A stretch of DNA of 42,088 nt from JAIBBG01 sp043748015 (GCA_043748015.1 JAYTOA010000116.1:1-42088), one strand, 5' to 3'. Numbered from the stretch's first letter, positions 1 through 8,386 are shown. Made by a program: numbers and translations. Notes: a model not told the origin generated them from the sequence alone.

Positions 1-1
1 C

Positions 2-82
2 TGCTATAAACTCAACCGAAGGTACTTTGGCAAAAGGCTCTTTGACCGCGTCACTATTGCTATGGCTTCAAATTACTTGTAA
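2..82 (+). CDS. C-terminal end of a probable IS1595-type transposase (cut by window edge)
   Basis: An open frame enters from the left edge (frame starting at base 2) and runs 26 codons to TAA at 80-82. The peptide contains YKLNRRYFGKRLFDR, which resembles the conserved C-terminal end of IS1595/ISXO2-type transposases (pattern aromatic-x-x-NRR-aromatic-x-x-x-LFDRL). What is seen is only this short tail; the family name is recalled from general knowledge and not from a search. If correct, the insertion sequence lies outside the window and its right inverted repeat should fall within about the next 100 bases, where I could not identify it with confidence. A chance match cannot be ruled out with so few residues. 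Confidence 0.5.
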   Translation, partial: CYKLNRRYFGKRLFDRVTIAMASNYL

Positions 83-190
83 ACTCCGAAAGAATCAAAT
101 TTATTAATCATCAATAATCTGAAGCTGCAAATTCAAGTCTTTGTTGTGCAATGATTATAATTTTAAAAATCTGCTTTAAATCTGCCGAAT

Positions 191-213
191 CTGCGTGAAA
201 AAACTGCGTGAAA
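191..213. repeat. Double CTGCGTGAAA repeat downstream of lysA
   Basis: CTGCGTGAAA occurs at 191-200 and again at 204-213, inside an AT-rich stretch that also holds the partial copies ATCTGCTTTAAA and ATCTGCCG. The same ten bases occur twice on the other side of lysA, in the same orientation. Confidence 0.6.
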
Positions 214-222
214 TGCCCGGCA

Positions 223-1458
223 CTACAAATTCACCTCGACTTGATTGCGCAGTACATCCTCCATCGACTCTCTCTTCGTTATCAGATAATCTTTCAATTC
301 ATGTATCATCACTTCCGCCGGTTTGAAGCGCGAGTTATAGTTGGAAGCCATCGTAAATCCATATGCGCCGGCATTGCTGAATGCCAGAATATCGCCTTCG
401 TGCACTTCGCTCAATTTTCTGTCCCAGCCGAAAGTATCGGTCTCGCAGATATATCCAACCACAGTGTAAATGCGCTGCCTTCCATTCGGATTGGAAATGT
501 TGGTGATGTGGTGATACGCATTGTACATCATCGGACGAATCAAATGATTGAAGCCGGAATCCACTCCAACAAACATGGCCGAAGTTGTTTGCTTGAGCAC
601 GTTCACCTTCGCCAACAATGTTCCTGCTTTGCTCACCAAAAATTTTCCGGGCTCAAACCACAGATCCAACTTTTTACCATAAGATGTACAAAATGCATTG
701 AAGCGTTCATTGAGTTTTTCGCCGAGTTCTTCAATATCTGTTTCATAATCGTCAGGCTTATACGCGACTTTAAATCCTGATCCAAAATCAAGAAACTCCA
801 ATTCTTTGAATGGCTGTGCATATTCAAAAAGAATATCCGCGGCGCGCAAAAAAACATCTACATCGAGGATATCACTTCCTGTGTGCATGTGTAATCCAAT
901 CACGTGTAAATCATAATGCAAAATGATGCGCTCAACATGTCGCATCTGGTAAACTGAAATTCCAAATTTCGAATCGCTGTGACCTGTGGAAATATTCAAG
1001 TTGCCACCACCCATCACGTGCGGGTTCACACGAATACAGATTGGAATGCTGCGGCCATATTTTTCTCCGAATTGTTCGAGGATGGAAATGTTGTCGATGT
1101 TGATCTGTACACCCGCATCCACCGCCATGATAATCTCTTCCAGACTCACACAATTGGGGGTGTACATGATCTGTGAAGGCGCAAATCCCGCCTTCAATCC
1201 AAGCCAAACCTCTTGTATTGAAACGGCATCCAAGCCTGCTCCCAGTGATTTGATATACCGCAAAATATTGATGTTGTTCAGCGCCTTGCACGCATACTTG
1301 ATCTTCACTTTTGTTTCACCAAATGCAGCAGTTAATTTTTCATATTGACTTTTTATCACTGCAGTGTCATAGACGTAAAGCGGCGTGTCGTATTTCTTGC
1401 AGAGTTCTATCGCTGAGAAATTCTGGATCTTGTATGTATCGTTTGTTAATTGTATCAT
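223..1458 (-). CDS. lysA: Diaminopimelate decarboxylase
   Basis: PLP-dependent enzyme that removes CO2 from meso-diaminopimelate, the last step of lysine synthesis, in the cytoplasm. The 411-residue length fits the family. The N-terminal alanine-racemase-like barrel has the PLP lysine in YACKAL (Lys58), an HMHTGS motif (family HxGS), the glycine loop DFGSGF for the cofactor phosphate, and EPGKFLV (family EPGR). The C-terminal beta domain has the active-site CETD motif and the late AYGFTMASNYN motif. The ATG at 1458 gives the expected N-terminus. It stands alone: atpC, on the same strand upstream, is followed by its own terminator, so lysA is probably transcribed separately. CTGCGTGAAA repeats flank it on both sides. 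Confidence 0.95.
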   Translation of the reverse strand: MIQLTNDTYKIQNFSAIELCKKYDTPLYVYDTAVIKSQYEKLTAAFGETKVKIKYACKALNNINILRYIKSLGAGLDAVSIQEVWLGLKAGFAPSQIMYTPNCVSLEEIIMAVDAGVQINIDNISILEQFGEKYGRSIPICIRVNPHVMGGGNLNISTGHSDSKFGISVYQMRHVERIILHYDLHVIGLHMHTGSDILDVDVFLRAADILFEYAQPFKELEFLDFGSGFKVAYKPDDYETDIEELGEKLNERFNAFCTSYGKKLDLWFEPGKFLVSKAGTLLAKVNVLKQTTSAMFVGVDSGFNHLIRPMMYNAYHHITNISNPNGRQRIYTVVGYICETDTFGWDRKLSEVHEGDILAFSNAGAYGFTMASNYNSRFKPAEVMIHELKDYLITKRESMEDVLRNQVEVNL

Positions 1459-1599
1459 CGATTGAAATAGTTTTCAAGTTTAAGCCGAATTCCTTGGCGC
1501 TAGATTTTTCATGCATAGTTACGCAGATGAGGTAACAGATATAAAAAGATTTTGTGATGTGATCTTAGACTAATTCCGAATTTCTAAATCTGCGAAAAT

Positions 1600-1624
1600 C
1601 TGCGTGAAAAGAATCTGCGTGAAA
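1600..1624. repeat. Double CTGCGTGAAA repeat upstream of lysA
   Basis: CTGCGTGAAA occurs at 1600-1609 and 1615-1624, preceded by the related AAATCTGCGAAAAT. This is the same unit and orientation as the pair at 191-213, so lysA is bracketed by the two pairs. Confidence 0.6.
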
Positions 1625-1633
1625 CCCCAACAA

Positions 1634-1659
1634 AAAAGGCCATCATACGACAGCCTTTT
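1634..1659 (-). terminator. Terminator downstream of atpC
   Basis: AAAAGGC (1634-1640) pairs with GCCTTTT (1653-1659) around a 12-base loop. Read on the minus strand the hairpin lies 20 bases after the atpC stop codon and runs into a T-rich tract, as expected for an intrinsic terminator closing atpD-atpC. Confidence 0.7.
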
Positions 1660-1679
1660 AAATTTTAACCTATAAGAAA

Positions 1680-1916
1680 TTACTCCGCGAGAATCGTCAC
1701 CTTGTTATTGAACATCTCAGCTGTGCCGCCATTCACCTCGAACTTGTGCTCCTTGCCCGCTCCATCTTTGATGCGCAACGTTCCATTCTTCAATGAAGAA
1801 ATCATCGGCGCGTGTCGATTTAAAATGCCCAGACTTCCATCGCTTCCCGGCAAGTAAACAGAAACCGCATCTCCGGTAAATAAAACTTTCTCTGGTGTCA
1901 GTATCTCAACTTTCAT
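1680..1916 (-). CDS. atpC: F-type ATP synthase epsilon subunit
   Basis: Epsilon subunit of the F1 sector, part of the central stalk that couples rotation to catalysis in the beta subunits. The 78-residue protein begins MKVEILTPEKVLFTGDA and carries the GSDGSLGILNRHAPM segment typical of the N-terminal beta sandwich. The C-terminal helical hairpin of E. coli epsilon (about 139 residues) is absent, which is usual for short Bacteroidota epsilon subunits. An in-frame ATG lies nine codons upstream (1943), but the family N-terminus favours 1916, where a purine-rich AAAGAGAG-like stretch precedes the ATG. The gene follows atpD on the same strand after about 80 bases filled by heptad repeats, and a terminator follows it. 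Confidence 0.92.
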   Translation of the reverse strand: MKVEILTPEKVLFTGDAVSVYLPGSDGSLGILNRHAPMISSLKNGTLRIKDGAGKEHKFEVNGGTAEMFNNKVTILAE

Positions 1917-1970
1917 CTCTCTTTTTTCTTTAAACTGAATCAATCATCGCGTTAATAATTGCTCCGCGCA

Positions 1971-1998
1971 AATAACTAATAACTAATTCCTAATAACT
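1971..1998. repeat. Heptad tandem repeat in the atpD-atpC spacer
   Basis: Four contiguous 7-base units: AATAACT, AATAACT, AATTCCT, AATAACT. The last unit reaches into the atpD stop codon (TAG at 1997-1999, minus strand), so the repeat begins exactly where coding ends. Confidence 0.8.
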
Positions 1999-3508
1999 AA
2001 GCCCTAGCTGCTGCCTCTGCAAGCATTTTCTTACCGGCATCAATCGCTTCTTCAATCGTTCCTTTCATGTTGAAAGCAGACTCAGGAATATCATCGCATT
2101 GACCATCGAGGATCATATTGAATCCTTTGATAGTGTCTTCAATAGAAACCAGACATCCTTTGATACCTGTGAACTGTTCTGCTACGTGGAAAGGCTGAGA
2201 CAAGAAACGCTGCACTTTACGTGCGCGGTAAACTGCCTGCTTATCCTCTTCAGAAAGCTCGTCCATACCAAGGATGGCGATGATGTCCTGAAGTTCTTTG
2301 TAACGCTGAAGAATCAACTTCACACGCTGTGCACAACGGTAGTGCTCTTCACCAACGATCTGTGGCGTCAAAATTCTCGACGTAGAATCCAATGGATCTA
2401 CTGAAGGATAAATTCCCAACTCAGCGATCTTACGGCTCAATACCGTTGTAGCATCCAAGTGAGCAAATGTCGTAGCCGGAGCCGGGTCAGTCAAGTCATC
2501 TGCTGGCACGTAAACGGCCTGTACTGATGTGATAGATCCACGCTTGGTTGAAGTAATGCGCTCCTGCATCACACCCATCTCTGAGGCCAGCGTTGGCTGG
2601 TAACCCACAGCGGATGGCATACGTCCCAAAAGTGCTGACACCTCTGAACCTGCCTGTGTGAAACGGAAAATGTTGTCGATGAAGAATAGGATGTCGCGGC
2701 CGCCTGATTTCTCATCTCCGTCGCGGAAGTACTCGGCAACAGTAAGACCTGAAAGCGCAACACGCGCACGAGCTCCCGGTGGCTCATTCATCTGACCGAA
2801 TACGAATGTAGCTTGTGATTTCTCCAACTCTTTTGGATCCACCTTGCTCACGTCCCAGTCACCCTTCTCCATGCCATGCATGAATTCTTCACCATATTTA
2901 ATGATACCGGCTTCGATCATCTCGCGGAGAAGGTCATTTCCCTCACGGGTTCTTTCACCAACACCTGCGAATACTGAAAGTCCGTCGTATGCTTTTGCAA
3001 TATTGTTGATCAACTCCTGGATCAATACGGTTTTGCCAACACCGGCACCACCGAACAATCCGATCTTTCCACCTTTAGAATATGGCTCGATCAAGTCGAT
3101 TACTTTAATTCCTGTCAAAAGAACCTCCGCAGAAGTTGAAAGGTCCTCATATCTCGGTGGCTGACGGTGGATAGAAGCACCACCTACTTTGCTCACCTCG
3201 GGCATACCATCGATGGCATTGCCGACAACGTTGAAAAGACGGCCTTTGATCTGATCGCCTGTTGGCATCATGATCGTCTGACCAGTCACGAGAACTTCTG
3301 CTCCGCGCTGCAGACCTTCCGTAGCATCCATAGCGATGGCACGGACAGTATCCTGACCAACGTGTTGCTGACACTCAAGGATGAGGTCGCCATCGGGACG
3401 CTTCACCACGAGGGCATCAAGAATATTAGGTAATTTCGAACCTGCAGGGAATCTGATGTCCACTACCGGTCCGATGATCTGAGCTACTTTTCCTACCATT
3501 TCAGCCAT
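1997..3508 (-). CDS. atpD: F-type ATP synthase beta subunit
   Basis: Catalytic subunit of F1-ATPase. The 503 residues match the family. Visible are the N-terminal barrel (IIGPVVDIRF), the Walker A loop GGAGVGKT at 153-160, the catalytic glutamate and arginine region VGERTREGNDL near 183-193, the Walker B strand ILFFIDNIFRF, the AVGYQPTLA segment, and the DELSEED-type loop written as MDELSEEDK. The start codon at 3508 gives the expected MAEMVGKVAQIIGP. Upstream on the minus strand is TACTTTCG, a likely -7 element. In Bacteroidota atpD-atpC commonly stand apart from the genes for the other subunits, and none of those is seen here. Confidence 0.98.
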   Translation of the reverse strand: MAEMVGKVAQIIGPVVDIRFPAGSKLPNILDALVVKRPDGDLILECQQHVGQDTVRAIAMDATEGLQRGAEVLVTGQTIMMPTGDQIKGRLFNVVGNAIDGMPEVSKVGGASIHRQPPRYEDLSTSAEVLLTGIKVIDLIEPYSKGGKIGLFGGAGVGKTVLIQELINNIAKAYDGLSVFAGVGERTREGNDLLREMIEAGIIKYGEEFMHGMEKGDWDVSKVDPKELEKSQATFVFGQMNEPPGARARVALSGLTVAEYFRDGDEKSGGRDILFFIDNIFRFTQAGSEVSALLGRMPSAVGYQPTLASEMGVMQERITSTKRGSITSVQAVYVPADDLTDPAPATTFAHLDATTVLSRKIAELGIYPSVDPLDSTSRILTPQIVGEEHYRCAQRVKLILQRYKELQDIIAILGMDELSEEDKQAVYRARKVQRFLSQPFHVAEQFTGIKGCLVSIEDTIKGFNMILDGQCDDIPESAFNMKGTIEEAIDAGKKMLAEAAARA

Positions 3509-3533
3509 TGCTAATTCTTTAAATTTTCGGGCG

Positions 3534-3541
3534 CGAAAGTA
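3534..3541 (-). promoter_or_regulatory. atpD: Candidate -7 element upstream of atpD
   Basis: TACTTTCG on the minus strand resembles the Bacteroidota -7 element TAnnTTTG with C in place of the third T. It lies 25 bases before the atpD ATG. No TTG is seen at the expected upstream distance, so support is moderate only. Confidence 0.4.
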
Positions 3542-3649
3542 CTCACGGATATGGGTAGAAAAAAATTTTTGGCGGAAAGTATTCGGAAGTGTGCCCCACT
3601 ACTGAATTTACCTGAGAAAACAGTTGCCTCTAACGCTATCGGCTGCACA

Positions 3650-3985
3650 TTATTGAAAGGTGATAGAAACCTTGCGGCCAAGTCCAAATTCCAGAAGTCT
3701 GTACAATGTTGAAAGCTGGATATCATTGTCGCCATTTTCCATTCGGGAAATAAAACTTTTCTTCCCGGTTTTTTCAGCCCGTTGCTGTTGCGTCACGAAT
3801 GCTAGGCGTCGTTCTTCTTTTATTATTTCGCCGATGCCAAAAGCATTTGCTTTGATGGCAAATTCTATTCGTTTTTGTGTTCCTCTTTCTACATATTGAC
3901 TGTTCAGTAACTCATCAAATGTGGTGATTGCTCTGCTTTTTTCCTTCTTTGTTTTCAACTTGCTATTACCTGCGCTTTTCGCCAT
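3650..3985 (-). CDS. HigA-like antitoxin / XRE-type HTH protein
   Basis: Small cytoplasmic DNA-binding protein. The segment ITTFDELLNSQYVERGTQKR followed by an alpha-helical linker and a helix-turn-helix (QQQRAEKTGKKSFISRMENG, then LSTLYRLLEFGLGRKVSITF) matches the layout of HigA antitoxins of the type whose partner is a Gp49/RelE-like HigB toxin. In that family the HTH controls the toxin-antitoxin promoter. No toxin gene lies next to it: upstream on the same strand is a lipoprotein gene ending 50 bases away, and downstream is atpD. ATG at 3985 gives 111 residues; upstream ATGs at 4018 and 4030 would add 11 or 15. No clear ribosome-binding site decides between them. An orphan regulator is equally possible. 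Confidence 0.7.
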   Translation of the reverse strand: MAKSAGNSKLKTKKEKSRAITTFDELLNSQYVERGTQKRIEFAIKANAFGIGEIIKEERRLAFVTQQQRAEKTGKKSFISRMENGDNDIQLSTLYRLLEFGLGRKVSITFQ

Positions 3986-4036
3986 AATGATAAGACATGC
4001 TTCAATCTGCTCGTCCATAGAAATTTGCAATTTTAT

Positions 4037-4621
4037 TCAGTACTGAAATGAATCAAACAGATAGACATCATGGTATGCACTGCCAAACATGAAAATCAAT
4101 AAAAACGCTCCTGATTTAATATCAGTGGTATTGTAAATGAAGGATCCATTTTTAGATACTCCTACTCTGGTTCTCTTTTGACCACAACCGCCATAGATGT
4201 ATGGCAAGCCCCAACATTTCGTGACGGTATTCTTCAAATAAAAAAATCCATTCCGCCTCAATCGACCAAGAATGATCAACTCCCTTACCATTGAAGTATC
4301 GGAAAAAAATCGTATTGAAATGTGTCTTTGGTCGGGAAATTTGACTTTGATAAAATTCCTGTTTTCCTCACTTACTGATAAATCATTCGCAGTGATCAAT
4401 CCATACAGGTTGCTATGATCAACTAAAACTTCCTCTTTCGTAAAAATCCTGTTAGACGAAATCATTCTATAAGTTCTATCAAATGTCTGCAGCTCAGATG
4501 GCGTCAATTTTTGTTTGATATCTCTCGTAAAACTTTGTTTAAACGAAGCGCAGCCAATGGATAATGGAATCAAAAGAAAAATGAGGCACCTCAAATATGA
4601 TATTGGCTTAATTGTTCTCAA
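4037..4621 (-). CDS. Unknown lipoprotein
   Basis: Family not recognised. The 194-residue product has an N-terminal signal of lipoprotein type: positive residues, a hydrophobic stretch LIFLLIPL and a lipobox-like SIGC with Cys24, so it is probably lipid-anchored in the envelope. The mature part is mixed alpha/beta with four further cysteines, including KCWGLPYIYGGCG around residues 137-149. The stop lies seven bases from the longest form of the downstream HigA-like gene, so the two might be co-transcribed. The T9SS-cargo gene upstream is divergent. ATG at 4621 gives a sensible signal peptide. Confidence 0.7.
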   Translation of the reverse strand: MRTIKPISYLRCLIFLLIPLSIGCASFKQSFTRDIKQKLTPSELQTFDRTYRMISSNRIFTKEEVLVDHSNLYGLITANDLSVSEENRNFIKVKFPDQRHISIRFFSDTSMVRELIILGRLRRNGFFYLKNTVTKCWGLPYIYGGCGQKRTRVGVSKNGSFIYNTTDIKSGAFLLIFMFGSAYHDVYLFDSFQY

Positions 4622-4729
4622 AAACTGGAATTGTCGAAATGTAAAACTAGTTGAAACTGCAGCGTACTTAGCGCATCAATATGTCCGAAGGAGGGTTAAC
4701 AACGTTTGGACAGTACTGAAGTCATCTAG

Positions 4730-5884
4730 ATGCGTCCAACTTTACTTTCAATATTCTTGTTCACTGTTATTGCGCTCCACGGCCAGACAATCCTTCCACC
4801 CGGAACGACAGTGTATCAGAATCTCAAAAGCGAAAATTTTGAAGATAGTCTGATGATTGTGCGTGACTACACCAATTCCGGCATTGCTCCCTGTCGACTC
4901 GATGTTGAAACCTACTGGACGCGATCTATAAACCTGGAGATTTGGATGGAGTTGAGGCGCATTGAGCGAAAGTTCGATGAAAATGACCGCATCAGTCAAT
5001 TTACCACTTCAACTTATAATCATGGAAGAGGAAATTGGTGGATATCGAAAAAAAAAATTTATACATACGAAGGCGATTTGCTAACCAAAATTGAATGGTA
5101 TACTTCAAATGGCTACTCAGGTGCGGATCACTCTTGGATAGAATACGCCTATGACAATCAGCAACGCCTGATTCAGGAAGAGGCTTATACCTTCTACAGT
5201 CATATATCACAAGTCCATCCCAATTCAAAAACCTTGTATTTTTATGATAGCCAGGGAAGGTCCGCACTCGATTCAATTTTCAACTGGAGCATAAGTTTTT
5301 ATCTTACAAACGTCCTGCAGAGACACTACAACAGTGATGGTCTTTTGGATTCATTGGTCTCGCTCGTTTCAAATTCAGCACAGAACAGTAATACGCTGAC
5401 AACATATCAATACAATACACAAGGCTTTCAAATCGGTAAAATAAACTTTTTTGATGACAATGGCTGGAGCCCTGTTACACTCACTGAATATGTATATGAT
5501 GACGAATTCGAAAGGCTATTGTTCGAATACAGCATCTACTGGAATGATCAAACCAACGATTGGATTTTATCCTCCAGGTTGAAGCATGGAGAGTTTTGTA
5601 CAGATGAAATTGTAGCTGAACCCGCGCCCGATGATCAACTCCTTTTCCGTATTTACCCCAATCCAGGTTTGCAATTGCATCTTCTGCCACTGAAAGACAA
5701 CCGCAACATCAATACGATCACTTTTACCGATATCAGGGGTGTTGTCATCTTCGAAGATCAGTTTCAATGGCCACATCTCGAGGCGGTAACTAGAAAGTCG
5801 GCGAACGTTCCTTCGGGTTTTTATTTTGTAACGATTGCATCGGATAAACACCGACAGGACATCAAATGGATCAAGGTTGAGTAA
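4730..5884 (+). CDS. T9SS-exported protein with YD-like repeats
   Basis: Probably a secreted or surface-anchored protein exported by the type IX secretion system; the biochemical role is unknown. The 384 residues begin with a signal peptide (MRPTLLSIFLFTVIALHGQ). Residues roughly 95-285 contain repeated units of the form Y-(D/N)-x-x-(G/Q/F)-x-(L/Q) followed by a short strand (YDNQQRLIQEEAY, YNSDGLLDSL, YNTQGFQIGK, YDDEFERLLFEYS), resembling RHS/YD repeats. The C-terminal 80 residues form a T9SS type A sorting domain: FRIYPNPG, a TDIRG strand, PSGFYFVTI and a terminal WIKVE. No partner gene is obvious. The ATG at 4730 directly precedes the signal peptide; no strong ribosome-binding site is visible. 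Confidence 0.85.
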   Translation: MRPTLLSIFLFTVIALHGQTILPPGTTVYQNLKSENFEDSLMIVRDYTNSGIAPCRLDVETYWTRSINLEIWMELRRIERKFDENDRISQFTTSTYNHGRGNWWISKKKIYTYEGDLLTKIEWYTSNGYSGADHSWIEYAYDNQQRLIQEEAYTFYSHISQVHPNSKTLYFYDSQGRSALDSIFNWSISFYLTNVLQRHYNSDGLLDSLVSLVSNSAQNSNTLTTYQYNTQGFQIGKINFFDDNGWSPVTLTEYVYDDEFERLLFEYSIYWNDQTNDWILSSRLKHGEFCTDEIVAEPAPDDQLLFRIYPNPGLQLHLLPLKDNRNINTITFTDIRGVVIFEDQFQWPHLEAVTRKSANVPSGFYFVTIASDKHRQDIKWIKVE

Positions 5885-6125
5885 GGTGTTTATTTTTCGA
5901 TTGATTGCAACTCAGTCCTTTGTTTTGAATATTGCCTCATCACCCTCAATGCGAATTATCCAATTGAATTGAATCAGCTCAATTTTACAAAACAGGATTG
6001 CAATAGGTTGCAGAAAAAAGCGCTCACTTCTAATACAGGTTTAGCAGGCGAAATAAAAATTATTCAGATGCCAGCACCAGCAGTAAAAAAGAATCCGCCG
6101 ACACAAAACCTCAAGAGGAATATCG

Positions 6126-6821
6126 TCAAGGCGCCAACAACTTAAATCCTCTTCCGTGAATATTGATGATCTCTACTGCTTCATCTTCTTTTAAATGCTT
6201 GCGCAATTTCGCGATGTAAACGTCCATGCTACGCCCATTGAAGTAGTTGTCATCTCCCCAAATGGCTTTCAGCGCATAGCTTCTTTCCATTACACCGTTT
6301 TTGTTTTTGCACAACAAATACAACAACTCATTTTCCTTCGTGGTGAGTTTATTTTCGTCATTGCCCAATGTCAACTTTTGTTTGTTGTAATCAAACTCAT
6401 ATCGACCTACGGCAAAGTTCATCACTTCCTCGCCTCCCTCAGGGAGTGCTGATGTTCTGCGAAGGATCGCATACATACGTGCTACCAATTCTTCCATCGT
6501 AAATGGCTTGGTGAGGTAATCATCGCCGCCTACTTTGAATCCCTGAAGCGTATCTTCTTTCATGCTTTTTGCCGTGAGAAAAAGAATGGGTGTGTGTTTG
6601 TCTTCTACACGGATTTCCTGAGCAAGGGTGAAGCCGTCTTTGTGAGGCATCATCACATCGAGAATAATGAAATCATACGAACCGCGTTTATACAACTTCG
6701 AACCTTCCATACCGTCCATAGCAAGGTCTGTTTCGAAATTTTTTGCGACGAGATATTCCTGTAATAGTGATCCGAGATTCGAGTCGTCTTCACACAATAA
6801 AACTTTAATGCTTTTTTTCAT
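6126..6821 (-). CDS. OmpR/PhoB-type response regulator
   Basis: Transcription regulator of the two-component system with the adjoining kinase. From ATG at 6821 it is 231 residues. The receiver domain has the acidic pair Glu11-Asp12, phospho-acceptor Asp55 in FIILDVMMPHKDG, a Thr/Ala in FLTAK and Lys105 in TKPF. The C-terminal winged-helix domain has KLTTKENELLYLLCKNKNGV and ends RSMDVYIAKLRKHL and IINIHGRGFKLL, as in OmpR/RprY proteins. An upstream in-frame start at 6890 would add 23 residues that do not match the family. The start lies inside the kinase gene (17-base overlap), indicating translational coupling. Family members bind direct repeats spaced about one helical turn; such an array occurs at 8387-8422. 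Confidence 0.93.
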   Translation of the reverse strand: MKKSIKVLLCEDDSNLGSLLQEYLVAKNFETDLAMDGMEGSKLYKRGSYDFIILDVMMPHKDGFTLAQEIRVEDKHTPILFLTAKSMKEDTLQGFKVGGDDYLTKPFTMEELVARMYAILRRTSALPEGGEEVMNFAVGRYEFDYNKQKLTLGNDENKLTTKENELLYLLCKNKNGVMERSYALKAIWGDDNYFNGRSMDVYIAKLRKHLKEDEAVEIINIHGRGFKLLAP

Positions 6822-8298
6822 ATTTGTATGGTAAATGGATTGTAAAAGTGCTTCCCCGCTTGAGTTCACTCGATACTTCGGCTGAACCACCGTGCATCTC
6901 GACGATACCCTTTACATAACTGAGTCCTAATCCGAACCCCTTTACGTTGTGAATATTGCCTGTTGGCACGCGGTATAATTTGTCAAATATTTTTCGCTGG
7001 TTATCGACACTGATTCCGATACCGTTGTCTTTGAATGATATCGCAATGCCATTGATTTCATCTTTGGTAAATATCTCCACCAAAGGAGTGCCTTCGGTGT
7101 ATTTAATGGCGTTGTCGATGAGATTGTAAATCACATTGGTGATGTGAAGCTGATCGCCTTCAATCATGTCATGCTTTGCATCGAGATGTGTTTGTATTTC
7201 TCCATTGCGCTTCTTCGCTTGAATATCAATGTTGCTGATCACACCGTGAATGGTTTGATGTATTGCAATAGGCTGCAGTCGCAATTTCATGGCGCCTTGT
7301 TCAAATACTGCAGTGCGCAATACGTTTTCCACAAGTATTCCAAGTCGTTTGTTCTCATCGCGGATCATGCCCATGTAATTACTCATCGCCTTCTCACTCT
7401 TGCGCATATCCGGATCATGCAGCGCTTCGCATGCAAGAGAAATTGTTGCAATCGGAGTCTTCAACTCATGTGTCATGTTGTTGATGAAATCGTTTTTGAT
7501 ATCACTCAATTTTTTCTGACGATATATCATACGAATAGAAAAGGAAAACAGAAACATGATGACGATGAGAAGCAAAACAGATGTTGTAAGCATCAGCCAC
7601 ATGCTACTCAGGAGATAACTTCGCTGATTCGGAAACCAGATGCGTATGAAGTTTGGGTCGGCAACTGGATCGTTTGGAAATAACAGCGTACGATATCCTT
7701 CGTTGATCAGCATATCCGCATAAGGCGCCGCTGTTGGAGAAATGATTTCGGCCTGATGCAATTTATTGAAAATACCATACATGTATTTCGCCTTAATACC
7801 GCGCTGCTCCAGTTCTGCGGTTATCATTGAATCCAGTCGCGAGGTATCAACTCTATCGATGATGCTTCTGTAAATATCCAATTCAAGAAGTCCGCCCATA
7901 ATATCATCCAAAATACCGGATTGAGATAGCATTCTGCTCTGATCGAAACCATCCTCTCCGAGGTTCTGATACAGTGACGAATCATTTCTTGATGTGATTG
8001 ATGATCCATGCAGAAAGTCGACGCCTCGCCTTCCATAATCCAGAATAATTGTGCTATCCGGCTTCGCGCTGATATTAACCGAAGAAGAATACATATCCGC
8101 AATATCCTGTTGCTCTTCCTTCTCAATTTTTGCCACCACAGTAGACATAGACTTGCTGACTGCACTCGAAAAATCCTGTTCGCGCAACGTGAATGTATTG
8201 TTCACCCAATAGACTTGAATAGCAATCAAACCGATAATGGCAACCGTACTTACTGCTATAAGCAATTGAATATAACGTTCTATCATGCTTCGGTTCAA
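6805..8298 (-). CDS. Membrane sensor histidine kinase
   Basis: Sensor partner of the OmpR-type regulator that overlaps its 3' end. The 497-residue protein has a transmembrane helix near 11-31, a periplasmic sensor region of about 200 residues (31-228) that I cannot assign to a family, a second transmembrane helix near 233-256, then a HisKA domain with the phospho-acceptor His277 in NNMTHELKTPIATISLA. The ATPase domain shows the N box (YNLIDNAIKYTEG), G1 box (FKDNGIGIS), F-box-like region (FDKLYRVPTG) and G2 box (GFGLGLSYV). It resembles RprX-type kinases of Bacteroidota. The signal sensed is unknown. A phased TTAAC array lies about 90 bp upstream and suggests autoregulation. Confidence 0.93.
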   Translation of the reverse strand: MNRSMIERYIQLLIAVSTVAIIGLIAIQVYWVNNTFTLREQDFSSAVSKSMSTVVAKIEKEEQQDIADMYSSSVNISAKPDSTIILDYGRRGVDFLHGSSITSRNDSSLYQNLGEDGFDQSRMLSQSGILDDIMGGLLELDIYRSIIDRVDTSRLDSMITAELEQRGIKAKYMYGIFNKLHQAEIISPTAAPYADMLINEGYRTLLFPNDPVADPNFIRIWFPNQRSYLLSSMWLMLTTSVLLLIVIMFLFSFSIRMIYRQKKLSDIKNDFINNMTHELKTPIATISLACEALHDPDMRKSEKAMSNYMGMIRDENKRLGILVENVLRTAVFEQGAMKLRLQPIAIHQTIHGVISNIDIQAKKRNGEIQTHLDAKHDMIEGDQLHITNVIYNLIDNAIKYTEGTPLVEIFTKDEINGIAISFKDNGIGISVDNQRKIFDKLYRVPTGNIHNVKGFGLGLSYVKGIVEMHGGSAEVSSELKRGSTFTIHLPYKYEKKH

Positions 8299-8386
8299 GT
8301 GTACTCAGGACAGTTCATGTAATTTTTGTCCCTGAATTTTTCTTTCTTCGTCAAAGGAAACAAATAGCTAACTGTTAAAATTTTGG

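Noticed and set aside
208..780. Plus-strand open frame of 190 codons opposite lysA
   Set aside because: It lies wholly within the well-supported lysA frame on the other strand and its product has no recognisable domain.
6068..6145. 25-codon plus-strand frame starting MPAPAVKKNPP
   Set aside because: Overlaps the end of the response-regulator gene, has no ribosome-binding site and no supporting context.
7144..7683. Plus-strand open frame of 179 codons opposite the sensor kinase
   Set aside because: Antisense to conserved kinase motifs; the product is rich in His/Cys/Asn with no domain and no plausible start signal.
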